NCBI GenBank assembly: GCA_015711875.1
Contig: JACVJG010000020.1
Span: forward strand, 1-14,120
Length of the DNA: 14,120 bases
Direction: 5' to 3'
Origin: Candidatus Solincola jinzensis
GTDB lineage: Bacteria > Actinomycetota > Geothermincolia > Geothermincolales > RBG-13-55-18
Under the pieces are notes generated by a model. It was not told the origin of the DNA and did no database searches. It saw only the letters and a list, made by a program, of their open reading frames with translations. The position numbers and the translations under genes are program-made. Shown in pieces: positions 7,731-14,120 of this stretch (the first letter of the stretch is position 1; each line of letters begins with the position of its first letter).

Positions 7731-8390
7731 TTGGAATCGAGGAAAGACTTTCACGAGCAACTTGACGGCTTGTTCGCGGAAACCCTGCGCATGGCGAGCG
7801 ATCTTCTAGGTGCCATCGAAAAGACGAGGATTTGTTTTGTCAACCTCGACCGTGAGCTGGCGGAGGAGATAATCGCCGGCGACGACCTCTTCGACAGTTA
7901 CATCGACCGCATCGAGGAGAGCGGCCTGGAGATGATCGCCCTGCAGGCGCCGGTGGCGGTCGACTTGCGCACCATCATCGTGGTCATGCGCATGGCGCAG
8001 CACTTCGAGCGCATGGCCGATCTCTGCGAGGACATCGCTCAGGCGGTGAAGCACATCCCATCAGACTACGTCAGCGCCTGGATGCGGGAGGCCATCGACG
8101 AGATGGCGCGCCGCGCCCTGCGCCTGGTGGAGCGCTCCATCGAATGTTTCAAGGAGCGCAACGTGGAGATGGCGCTGGAACTGGACGCCATGGACGACGC
8201 GGTGGATAAGCTGCACCGCAAGTTCTTCAAGGAATTCGACCGCGGACGGGAGGAGGATCTGGAGGTGGCGGTGCGCGTGGTGATGGTGGCGAGGTTCTTC
8301 GAGCGCATCGCCGACCATGCCGTGGACATAGGCGAGCACGTGCGTTTCCTGGTCGAGGGGACCTTAACCCCCCGGCAAGACGCGTTTTAA
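7731..8390 (+). CDS. phoU: Phosphate signalling protein PhoU
   Basis: A 219-residue all-helical cytoplasmic protein that links PstSCAB to PhoR and represses the Pho response when phosphate is plentiful. It shows the two PhoU repeats. The first holds LRTIIVVMRMAQHFERMADLCEDIAQAV, the second VAVRVVMVARFFERIADHAVDIGEHV. Each has the conserved E-R-(M/I)-A-D core that binds metal in the family. The start is a TTG at 7731. It is chosen because GAGGAGGT (7717-7724) precedes it by 6 bp and the product then has the normal PhoU length. It lies 30 bp after pstB and is the last operon gene. I see no clear terminator, only a GCGGG/CCCGC mini-hairpin at 8410-8421 without a T-run. Confidence 0.95.
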   Translation: MESRKDFHEQLDGLFAETLRMASDLLGAIEKTRICFVNLDRELAEEIIAGDDLFDSYIDRIEESGLEMIALQAPVAVDLRTIIVVMRMAQHFERMADLCEDIAQAVKHIPSDYVSAWMREAIDEMARRALRLVERSIECFKERNVEMALELDAMDDAVDKLHRKFFKEFDRGREEDLEVAVRVVMVARFFERIADHAVDIGEHVRFLVEGTLTPRQDAF

Positions 8391-8490
8391 CCTCTAGGTC
8401 TGTGCAGTGGCGGGGACCCGCAAGGATATTCCATCACCTGATACACCATCACCTATACCCGGCTCCATGGCTTTGGCGACCCCGGGGGCT

Positions 8491-8766
8491 TCACGCGTTC
8501 TCAGGCTCCAAGGTCTTGAACTCCTGCACTTTGAACTGCAGGGCGAGGGCGGTTTCGGCCGGCTTCTGGCTGGAATCCTCCAATAGAGCCATGAACGCGG
8601 CCTTTTTATCGATCAGGCAATGGCGTTTGTCGACGAGGGCGATGTTGGCCTCAAAAGAAGAAAAGGAAAGGCGAGCCCCTGCGCGTAGATCCAGCTTCTG
8701 GAGACCATGGGAACCGATGCCCGTTTCGTTTTGCTTCCTTATTCTGCTTGGCTTCCAGTTGCGATA
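8491..8766 (-). pseudogene. Unrecognised minus-strand gene remnant
   Basis: The minus frame is open from 8766 to a TGA at 8493-8491. Its last 53 codons have a strong coding signature by hand count: G or C at 43 of 53 third positions but only 17 of 53 second positions. The peptide looks like a normal protein, ending in KKAAFMALLEDSSQKPAETA, then LALQFKVQEFKTLEPENA. Upstream of about 8652 the signature fades, and no suitable start codon or ribosome site exists. I read it as the surviving C-terminal end of a gene that lost its front. The family is not recognised. A very short gene starting at the internal ATG (33 residues) is possible but less likely. Confidence 0.45.
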
Positions 8767-9020
8767 CTAAGGGGGCATGTAAAAAGTCGGCGAGAGGCAG
8801 GAAGCAGGAGGTTTAAGAGCAGGTAAACGTGAGCTTGTGGTGACGGTGACCGTGATAATCCCCGAGGCAGGTTCTTGCGCAGGCATGCCTTGGAGGAAAA
8901 AGTCAAGAAAACGCTCGGTCCTGTCTGAGTGAGAGGCAAAAGCCGGGCTTCCGCGTGGTCAAGGCCCATAGCATCTGTAAACGATCAATCTTGCCCGTAC
9001 CGTATCGGTTGCCTCTCTCC

Positions 9021-9048
9021 TTGCCAAGTTACCGAAAGGTATTATAAT
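9021..9048 (+). promoter_or_regulatory. Sigma-70-type promoter for the CxxC paralogue locus
   Basis: TTGCCA (9021-9026) and a perfect TATAAT (9043-9048) are separated by 16 bp. This is the best promoter match in the window. Transcription would start near 9055, about 305 nt before the gene at 9361, so the mRNA has a long leader. Confidence 0.7.
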
Positions 9049-9054
9049 ACTACC

Positions 9055-9255
9055 GTCCTGTGGGATGGGGTAAGATTAGGATACCCGCCAGCAAAAGATC
9101 TCCGGCAAGCGAAGCAGGTTGCGTCGCGTGCCCCCGATTTAGAGCGAGGACATAACAAACGCGGCGCTCCCTTCATCCCATGAGCTCCAGGGAGATCCTT
9201 GGTAACCGAAGGGAGCGCGCGACATCCATCTTCGGGTGGATGCAACGGAGGTGAG
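9055..9255 (+). ncRNA. Structured mRNA leader, possible cis-regulatory RNA
   Basis: Three stems stand out. GGGTA (9068-9072) pairs with TACCC (9082-9086). GCGCTCCCTTC (9164-9174) pairs perfectly with GAAGGGAGCGC (9208-9218), 11 bp. CATCCATC (9223-9230) pairs with GGTGGATG (9235-9242) and closes a UUCG tetraloop, a classic very stable hairpin. GATCTCC (9097-9103) is complementary to GGAGATC (9191-9197) inside the loop of the 11-bp stem, which would allow a pseudoknot or an alternative fold. The last hairpin ends 4 nt before a GGAGG. I recognise no known riboswitch or T-box motif. It lies between a good promoter and the gene, so a regulatory leader is plausible. Confidence 0.45.
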
Positions 9256-9333
9256 ATGGGTCTAGAATCTTTGCCGCGCCGGGATCCCCGGTACCGGAGC
9301 GTTTCAAGCCCTATACACCGGAGGACGAGGTAA
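9256..9333 (+). CDS. Possible 25-residue leader ORF
   Basis: An ATG at 9256 has GGAGG (9247-9251) 4 bp upstream and reads 25 codons to a TAA at 9331-9333. The peptide is MGLESLPRRDPRYRS followed by VSSPIHRRTR, rich in arginine (7 of 25). It is in the same frame as the next gene and stops 27 bp before that gene's start. It could be a leader peptide, or an old N-terminal extension cut off by a stop codon. There is no conserved motif to prove that it is translated. Confidence 0.3.
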   Translation: MGLESLPRRDPRYRSVSSPIHRRTR

Positions 9334-9360
9334 ATATCTGGAAGCGAGGAGGAGCGGTGT

Positions 9361-10443
9361 ATGGCGAACGTCAACGTGTGTCCCCATTGCGGCGTGCCGC
9401 TGTATATCACCGGCCAGCATAGATGGCTGGACAACGGGGTTATCCAGCCGACGCGGGAATCGACCCAGCGGCTGGTATTCTTCGAGTGTGGCAACCTCGA
9501 CCCCCTGTTCAAGGGGATAGGGGAACTCATAGGGATGCCGGTCGAGCGCATGGTCATAGACGCCTCACGCAGGTCCACGAAGAAATACATGGAAAAGGTC
9601 GTGCCCGACGACGTGAAGGAGATGATACGCTCGGGCGATATGGACCTGGACCTGGTATTTGATTCCACCTTCATCATCTGGCGCGTCATGGGATATGGAA
9701 AGCTCTCCCTTGAGGAAGTGCGATACCGGCGCGAGAGGGACGACTACATCCGCGTGCAGGCTGAACGGCCGTACTCGGTGCCGCTGGCAGTAGGGAACTT
9801 CGCCGGTTCCATAGAAGCGGTAATAGGCAAAGAGCCCGGCATCGAGTTCGAGGAGACCGCTCCGGGGGTCTACAGTATAAATATATTCGAGGCGGAGAAC
9901 CCACCCGAGCTCAAGCAGCGGTTGCGCTGGAGGGATTACGAACGGCCCCTCAAGCCGGGCGACATCGCCCTCGAGCGCTGCCCCGGTTGCGGAGCTCCCG
10001 CCGCCCTTTCCTCCTTTAAATGGGACCAGGCCAACGGCACCATCAGAAGCTCTTTGACCGGGCGCAGGATGGTCATGACCGGCCCTTCCATGATCGACCC
10101 CATCTTCGACGAGCTGGAGGGCGAGCTGGGGGAGGAGATACCCCGCGTGGTGGTGGAGGCCCAGAAGCGTTTCGTTAAGTCAGGCTTCTTCGCCGTGGAT
10201 GAGGTCGCCAGCGAGGAGAACATGCGGCTGCAGCTCGCCCTGCGCGGATTGGGTAACCTGAGGGAATTGAAAATGGGGCGACGCGGGGTGAGCCTTCTCT
10301 TAGAGAACAGCACCCTGCACCTCCTGGGGGTAGGCCTCGCGCAGGGGTTGTACGAAAAGGCCTTCGGCGTGGAAAGCGACGTGGAATGGGAGCTCCGCGA
10401 CGACGGAGACCTGGAGATCCATGTCTGCCCCAGGACCGCGTGA
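9361..10443 (+). CDS. CxxC-knuckle two-repeat protein, paralogue 1, family not recognised
   Basis: A 360-residue soluble protein without signal peptide or membrane helices. It has two similar halves. Each opens with a zinc-ribbon-like knuckle (CPHCG, Cys7/Cys10; CPGCG, Cys207/Cys210), then W-x(3)-G-x-I, a basic strand, DP(L/I)F, a helix ending in a basic patch (ASRRSTKKY; EAQKRFVKS) and an alpha/beta part (GNFAGSIEAVIGKEPGIEFEE; GLAQGLYEKAFGVESDVEWE). Cys43 in FECGNLDPLF is also kept in the paralogue. The two knuckles might share one metal ion. The alpha/beta parts vaguely recall V4R-type ligand-binding domains, but I cannot assign one. The ATG at 9361 has GAGGAGG (9346-9352) 8 bp upstream. 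The gene sits behind its own promoter and a long leader. A sensor or nucleic-acid-binding role is only a guess. Confidence 0.85.
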   Translation: MANVNVCPHCGVPLYITGQHRWLDNGVIQPTRESTQRLVFFECGNLDPLFKGIGELIGMPVERMVIDASRRSTKKYMEKVVPDDVKEMIRSGDMDLDLVFDSTFIIWRVMGYGKLSLEEVRYRRERDDYIRVQAERPYSVPLAVGNFAGSIEAVIGKEPGIEFEETAPGVYSINIFEAENPPELKQRLRWRDYERPLKPGDIALERCPGCGAPAALSSFKWDQANGTIRSSLTGRRMVMTGPSMIDPIFDELEGELGEEIPRVVVEAQKRFVKSGFFAVDEVASEENMRLQLALRGLGNLRELKMGRRGVSLLLENSTLHLLGVGLAQGLYEKAFGVESDVEWELRDDGDLEIHVCPRTA

Positions 10444-10614
10444 CCGGGTTGCCCTGCTTTTTGACGGCGGGAATATGGAAATAGCTTGCTAAGGGTCGCT
10501 TTTCCCGCGATGGCGGTATTTCTCTTGACCGATGTCGCCGGGTTCTAGCCTGTCTGCTCGAGGTCTCGCCCTTATTACGAAAACGACGAGAGCTTGAAGC
10601 GGGAAAGCGCTGAA

Positions 10615-10633
10615 AAGGAGCGATGCGCTCCTT
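10615..10633 (-). terminator. Possible minus-strand terminator hairpin
   Basis: AAGGAGCG (10615-10622) pairs perfectly with CGCTCCTT (10626-10633) across a 3-nt loop. Read on the minus strand, the stem runs into TTTTC; on the + strand no T-run follows. It lies about 130 bp downstream of the minus-strand coding-like frame, which would fit a terminator for that lost gene. The T-run is short, so this is tentative. Confidence 0.3.
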
Positions 10634-10761
10634 CTGGCACGACCGCCCCGAACGATTGCCGCTTCCGGGGCGGGGGATATGTGCGAACCTGCCTACTCTT
10701 CATATAGCAATATTTACCATATAGTCCTGCTAAAAGCATGGTTGCCGAATGTTTCGCCTGG

Positions 10762-10953
10762 CTACCGCTCCTTTTTCGCGTGCTTGGGTGCCCCAGCCGG
10801 CTCCTTTTCGGGGAGAAGGCATGTCCCCATGGTGAAGGGCTCGACGGCGGGGCATGAGAGGGTCGGCATGGGGTGGAAAGGCGCCTGGCAGGCGTGCATG
10901 ATGCGGGTGAGGTCGGGAAACCGGGCCGGATCTTTGGTAAAATGTTGATGCCA
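10762..10953 (-). pseudogene. Possible minus-strand gene remnant
   Basis: The minus frame ends with TAG at 10764-10762. Across its last 55 codons (10929-10765) G or C occupies 46 third positions but only 30 second positions by hand count, a coding-like bias. The peptide contains DPARFPDLTRIMHACQAPFH and ends PEKEPAGAPKHAKKER. The frame stays open to 11268 but there runs antisense to the second paralogue, so the front of the old gene is probably missing. The protein is not recognised. A chance open frame in GC-rich DNA remains possible; the peptide is less protein-like than the remnant at 8491-8766. Confidence 0.3.
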
Positions 10954-10996
10954 GGAAGCAAGTATCGGACAACCACGACACAGGGGGGCGTTTGGA

Positions 10997-12088
10997 TTGG
11001 CCGACGATGAGCTTTGCCCGAGATGTGGAGTTCCCTCTTTTGTGGTCAAGGAGATCCTCTGGCTGGACAGCGGCGTCATCGTGCAGAGCAAGGACGTAGG
11101 ACACCGTCTGGTGCTCATAGAATGCGAGAACCTCGATCCGTTGTTCGCCATGGTTGGCGAGGCGGTGGGGATCCCCCTGGAGCCCCTGGTAATCGAGAGC
11201 AGGCGTAAAAGCGCCAAGGATTTCGTGCAGAAGTATCTGCCGGAAGGATTCCCCGAGATGCTGCGCAAAAACCCCTCGCTTCTCGACGCCGCCGTCGGGG
11301 CCCAGTTCGAGTCTACGAGGCTGATGGGAATGGGCCTCGGCAGGATGGTGGAAAGGCGCTACGAGTGGGATGAGGAAGACTACGCCGTGGTGGAGATCAG
11401 GGACCCGTTCTCGATCCCCCTCTGGATAGGCAACCTGCTGGGAGGCATAGAGGCTATCGTCGGGGGCGATTGGTGGTTCGAATACCTCCATGTCTCGAAG
11501 GAGCTCTGCGAGGTGCGCTTCTTCCGCTCCCGGCACGAGGTGAGGTCGGAGAGGGATTTCGAGCGCCGGGAGTACCGTTACAGGCCGGGTGGCGTTAACC
11601 TCGAGAGGTGCGCGGCCTGCGGTTCCCCCGCGGTCTTGAGCCGTTTCGTGTGGATGCTCGACCGCGGCTTCGTGGAGAGCGTGTACACCGACCGCAGGGT
11701 GGCCATGAACGGCGAGGCGGGCCTGCGCGAGGTGTTCTCCGCCCTCGAGATAGAGTTGGGGGAGGGCATCGCTCGCGAGGTGGTGGACGCCCAGCGGCGT
11801 TTCATCAAGGGGGGTTTCTACTCCATAGACGGTCTGTTGAACGAGGCGGACTTCCGCACCCAGTTCGCCTTCCGTGGCCTCGGGGACCTGCGCAGGTTCG
11901 CCATGGGGCCGACGGGCCTCTACATGGAGCTGGAGGACTCCACCCTTCACCTCATGGTGGCGGGGTTCGCCCAGGCCCTTTTCGAGCTGGCCTTCGGGGG
12001 GGAGAGCGTGGTGGAGTGGGACCTGGACGAGGACGATAAGCTGACGGTGAAAGTGAACCCGAAAAAAGTCCTTGTGTCTATGGGTTGA
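10997..12088 (+). CDS. CxxC-knuckle two-repeat protein, paralogue 2, family not recognised
   Basis: A 363-residue paralogue of the protein at 9361, colinear over the whole length and around 40% identical by eye. It keeps the first knuckle CPRCG (Cys7/Cys10), WLDSGVI, IECENLDPLF with Cys43, and the second knuckle CAACG (Cys205/Cys208). It also keeps the helix VVDAQRRFIKGGFYSIDGL and the end LEDSTLHL-x(3)-GFAQALFELAFGGES followed by VEWDLDEDD. No signal peptide or membrane helix is present. The start is a TTG at 10997, behind AGGGGGG (10982-10988) with an 8-bp spacer, and it aligns exactly with the ATG of the first paralogue. Conservation of the knuckles and the LDPLF and STLHL motifs in both copies shows selection on both. 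The two genes are separated by 553 bp and need not share a transcript. Function unknown; metal binding is likely. Confidence 0.84.
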   Translation: MADDELCPRCGVPSFVVKEILWLDSGVIVQSKDVGHRLVLIECENLDPLFAMVGEAVGIPLEPLVIESRRKSAKDFVQKYLPEGFPEMLRKNPSLLDAAVGAQFESTRLMGMGLGRMVERRYEWDEEDYAVVEIRDPFSIPLWIGNLLGGIEAIVGGDWWFEYLHVSKELCEVRFFRSRHEVRSERDFERREYRYRPGGVNLERCAACGSPAVLSRFVWMLDRGFVESVYTDRRVAMNGEAGLREVFSALEIELGEGIAREVVDAQRRFIKGGFYSIDGLLNEADFRTQFAFRGLGDLRRFAMGPTGLYMELEDSTLHLMVAGFAQALFELAFGGESVVEWDLDEDDKLTVKVNPKKVLVSMG

Positions 12089-12181
12089 GCTGGAAGGGTT
12101 TTACATCACGCTTCAGGCCCCTATTATCTGTCGGCGCGTAGCGACCCTCTCTTCCCTACGCATACCGAGGCATGACGAGGG

Positions 12182-12196
12182 TTATAATAGGCCGTG
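12182..12196 (+). promoter_or_regulatory. Promoter element of gltX
   Basis: A perfect TATAAT (12183-12188) sits in TTATAATAGGCCGTG. The expected -35 region (about 12160-12165) has no TTGACA match. Transcription would start near 12195, leaving a leader of about 140 nt. The leader holds a 6-bp stem, GCATGG (12235-12240) with CCATGC (12253-12258). The cysE promoter carries the same 15-mer with one change. Confidence 0.55.
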
Positions 12197-12337
12197 ACGG
12201 ACCGATCGCTTCAACGGCAGGGAAACGTCGCTCGGCATGGAAAGGCAAGAGCCCATGCGATACATCGCGGCAACGGCCAATGGCTCCAGCAGCCGACCGA
12301 AGTTTCGTTTTTCATATACAGCAGGGGTGATGTGGGG

Positions 12338-13786
12338 ATGGTAAGAGTTAGGTTCGCCCCCTCTCCCACCGGGCGCCTTCACCTGGGGTCCGCGCGCACC
12401 GCCCTTTTCAACTGGCTTTTCGCGCGCGGCCAGGGCGGCAGGGTGGTGCTGCGCATAGAGGACACCGACCCCGCGCGTTCCAGCCGCGAGCATGAGGAGT
12501 CCATCCTCGAGGACCTGCGCTGGCTGGGCCTGGACTGGGACGAAGGGCCGGACGTGGGAGGGCCTTGCGGTCCTTACCGTCAGAGCGAGCGCGGCGAGAT
12601 ATACCGTCTTCACGCCTCCAGGCTGCTGGAAGCCGGCAGGGCCTATCCCTGCTATTGCACCTCGGAGGAACTGGAGGAGGAAAAGCGCAAGGCGCTGGCG
12701 GAGGGCAGGACGCCGCTCTACAGCGGCGCCTGCCGCGACCTTACGCCGCTCGAGAGGGAGAAGAGGGAAGCCGAGGGCAGGCGTCCCGCCCTGCGTTTCC
12801 GCGTGCCGGAGGGCGAGGTCGCCTTCCATGATCTCCTGCACGGTTACGTGCGCTTCCCTCCCGGGGCGGTGGGCGACTTCATCATCTTGCGCTCGGACGG
12901 GAGCGCGGGGTTCAACTTCTCCGTAGTGGTGGATGACGCCACCATGGGCATCACCCATGTCATCCGCGGCGAGGACCATCTCACCAATACCGCGAGGCAC
13001 GTCCTCCTCTTCGACGCCCTGGGATTCGATGCGCCCATGTACCTGCACCATTCCCTGCTGCTGGGGCCGGACGGCGCGAAGATGAGCAAGCGTCACGGCG
13101 CCACCACGGTGCGCGAATACCGAGAGGCCGGCTACCTTCCCGCCGCTCTCACCAACTACCTCGCCATGCTCTCATGGTCTCCTCCCGAGGGCAGAGAGAT
13201 CCTGGGCTTGAGCGAGCTGGTGCGGCTTTTCGATATCGGGGACCTCTCGGCTTCCCCGGCGGTTTTCGACCGCGCCCGCCTTGACTGGCTGAACGGCAAG
13301 CACCTGCGCCGCATGAGCAAGGAGGAGCTTGTGGCCCTGGCGGGGGATTTCGCGCCCGCCTGGGCGCGCCATCCCCGCTTTCCGCTCATGGTGGAATCGG
13401 TGCTGGATAACCTTACCACCCTGGGAGAGCTGGAGCGATACCTCGAGCCCTACGGGGAGCCTGTCGCCCCCTCGCCTACGGCGGCGGAATGGCTGCACGG
13501 GGAGGCGGCGCGCAGGATCCTCGAGAAAGCCCGCGGCCTCGTGGAGTCCATGCCCATGGAGAGCCTGGACGGCTGCCGCGAGATAGTGGGTTCCCTCAAG
13601 CGCTCCTTCATGGATAAAGACCTCAAGGCGCGGGAGATCCTCATGCCCTTCAGGGTCGCGTTGACGGGCCGGGAGCATGGCCCCGCCCTTCCCTACCTTC
13701 TTTTCGTACTGGGCCGGGAGGAATGCTCCGCCAGGCTGCGGGCCGCTCTGGCGAGAGCGGACGGCGATTCTCAGTCATCATCTTGA
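12338..13786 (+). CDS. gltX: Glutamyl-tRNA synthetase
   Basis: Charges tRNA-Glu (and, in organisms without glutaminyl-tRNA synthetase, also tRNA-Gln) with glutamate in the cytoplasm. It has 482 residues, the usual bacterial GluRS length. The class I motifs are clear: RFAPSPTGRLHLGSART, with HLGS (His15 to Ser18) as the HIGH motif, and KMSKRHG (from Lys248) as KMSKS. LRIEDTDPARS and the VDDATMGITHVIRGEDHL region are also typical. A partial zinc site is visible as Cys105-x-Cys107 and Cys132; the fourth usual ligand is unclear. The C-terminal part is the helical anticodon-binding domain. An in-frame GTG at 12194 would add 48 residues of unrelated sequence. The ATG at 12338 is chosen because AGGGGTGA (12323-12330) precedes it by 7 bp and the family starts there. 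Confidence 0.96.
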   Translation: MVRVRFAPSPTGRLHLGSARTALFNWLFARGQGGRVVLRIEDTDPARSSREHEESILEDLRWLGLDWDEGPDVGGPCGPYRQSERGEIYRLHASRLLEAGRAYPCYCTSEELEEEKRKALAEGRTPLYSGACRDLTPLEREKREAEGRRPALRFRVPEGEVAFHDLLHGYVRFPPGAVGDFIILRSDGSAGFNFSVVVDDATMGITHVIRGEDHLTNTARHVLLFDALGFDAPMYLHHSLLLGPDGAKMSKRHGATTVREYREAGYLPAALTNYLAMLSWSPPEGREILGLSELVRLFDIGDLSASPAVFDRARLDWLNGKHLRRMSKEELVALAGDFAPAWARHPRFPLMVESVLDNLTTLGELERYLEPYGEPVAPSPTAAEWLHGEAARRILEKARGLVESMPMESLDGCREIVGSLKRSFMDKDLKAREILMPFRVALTGREHGPALPYLLFVLGREECSARLRAALARADGDSQSSS

Positions 13787-13926
13787 CGGGCGCGAAGCAG
13801 GACGCGCTCGTCGGCAAATGGCATGCTGGAACCCGCCGTATTGATCGGGGGTTATGCCCGGTATGCCTCGTGGCAGACGGAAAAGCCTGGCATGATGTAG
13901 GCACTTAAAACCTCGGCCCCCGCCCT

Positions 13927-13941
13927 TTATAATGGGCCGTG
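13927..13941 (+). promoter_or_regulatory. Promoter element of cysE
   Basis: TATAAT (13928-13933) lies in TTATAATGGGCCGTG. TTAAAA (13905-13910) lies 17 bp upstream and is a poor -35. The start of transcription would be near 13940, about 23 nt before the ATG. Confidence 0.55.
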
Positions 13942-13962
13942 TGCGAGGCTGGAGGGAGAAAG

Positions 13963-14120
13963 ATGTTCGATACCCTGAGGCAGGACATAGAGGCGGTGCG
14001 TGACCGCGACCCCGCGGCGCGCAGCACCCTGGAAATAATTCTCGCTTACCCGGGTCTGCACGCCTTGTGGATGCACCGCGTGGCCCACTGGCTGTGGGAG
14101 AAAAAGGTGCCGGTGGTGCC
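13963..14120 (+). CDS. cysE: Serine O-acetyltransferase, 3' end beyond the window
   Basis: The first step of cysteine synthesis: transfer of acetyl from acetyl-CoA to L-serine, giving O-acetylserine. Only the first 52 codons are in the window. They read [20 protein letters not shown], then [20 protein letters not shown] and AHWLWEKK. This is the typical N-terminal helical domain of bacterial CysE, in which the DPAAR-S-x-LE and [17 protein letters not shown] stretches are hallmarks. The left-handed beta-helix catalytic domain lies beyond the window. The ATG at 13963 has GGAGG (13951-13955) 7 bp upstream. It has its own promoter element and is separated from gltX by 176 bp, so it is probably transcribed on its own or partly with gltX. 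Confidence 0.92.
   Translation, partial: MFDTLRQDIEAVRDRDPAARSTLEIILAYPGLHALWMHRVAHWLWEKKVPVV

Larger units (their letters stand above)
8391..9360. other. 970-bp region without an intact gene, after phoU
   Basis: No intact gene is visible. It contains a short imperfect repeat (CCATCACCT at 8431-8439 and 8446-8454), a minus-strand coding remnant (8491-8766), an ACGGTGACCGT near-palindrome around 8841-8851, a sigma-70-like promoter at 9021-9048, and the structured leader of the next gene. The stretch 8770-9020 shows nothing else I can support. Confidence 0.6.
10444..10996. other. 553-bp spacer between the two CxxC paralogues
   Basis: No intact gene is visible. It holds a GCGGGAA/TTCCCGC pair (10467-10473 with 10502-10508), an 8-bp hairpin at 10615-10633, a CCGCCCCG/CGGGGCGG pair (10643-10650 with 10666-10673), an AT-rich island with CATATAG twice near 10700-10725, and a minus-strand coding-like stretch (10762-10953). 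No convincing promoter for the downstream paralogue was found. Confidence 0.6.

Noticed and set aside
8402..8770. 122-residue + strand ORF after phoU.
   Set aside because: It has no ribosome site and a tryptophan-, arginine- and serine-rich shadow-like product. The minus frame over the same DNA carries the coding signature.
9261..9300. TCTAGA followed by GGATCCCCGGTACCGG, which resembles a cloning-vector polylinker.
   Set aside because: The order is similar but the sequence has insertions and deletions relative to a pUC-type linker, no vector sequence flanks it, and the surrounding context is host-like. Most likely a chance run of GC-rich palindromes.
12194..12337. N-terminal extension of gltX from an upstream GTG.
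   Set aside because: The 48 extra residues do not look like GluRS and lie directly at the predicted transcription start. The ATG at 12338 has a good ribosome site and begins with the family's conserved sequence.
12182..12337. T-box or other riboswitch in the gltX leader.
   Set aside because: No T-box sequence and no specifier loop were seen; only one 6-bp hairpin is clear.
13787..13962. Possible tRNA gene or small ORF between gltX and cysE.
   Set aside because: No cloverleaf or TTCRA arm could be built, and the overlapping 61-residue ORF shows no ribosome site or recognisable features.

Overview
The window is a stretch of high-GC bacterial chromosome. Strong AAGGAGG-type ribosome sites, dense same-strand genes, a lipoprotein PstS and the protein sequences suggest an actinobacterial or related high-GC lineage. 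That placement is inference, because no rRNA or other phylogenetic marker gene was seen. Every confident gene reads on the + strand.

Layout. (1) 1-3050: the end of a PhoB/PhoP-type response regulator, a complete PhoR-type sensor kinase, and a small free-standing protein that looks like a duplicated and decayed copy of the PhoR ATP-binding domain. (2) 3051-4131: about 1 kb without a convincing intact gene. It holds a perfect 34-bp direct repeat, a probable transposase remnant on the minus strand, a phased array of TTTAACC-like units resembling a Pho box, and a leader with small hairpins. (3) 4132-8390: a complete pstS-pstC-pstA-pstB-phoU phosphate operon. (4) 8391-9360: about 970 bp with a decayed minus-strand coding remnant, then a good sigma-70 promoter and a structured leader. 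(5) 9361-12088: two tandem paralogues of about 360 residues, each built of two similar halves that start with a CxxC knuckle. I do not recognise the family. The 553 bp between them holds a second minus-strand coding-like remnant and a hairpin. (6) 12338-14120: gltX (glutamyl-tRNA synthetase) and the start of cysE (serine O-acetyltransferase). Each has a TATAAT element inside a nearly identical 15-bp sequence.

How the genes work together. The two-component pair would sense phosphate limitation, with PstSCAB and PhoU acting as both transporter and signal source. The Pho-box-like arrays lie upstream of the orphan ATPase-domain protein and upstream of pstS. This suggests both are targets of the regulator, so the orphan domain could be a feedback modulator of PhoR (hypothesis).

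The most novel content is the orphan PhoR-like ATPase domain and the paired CxxC paralogues with their long structured leader.
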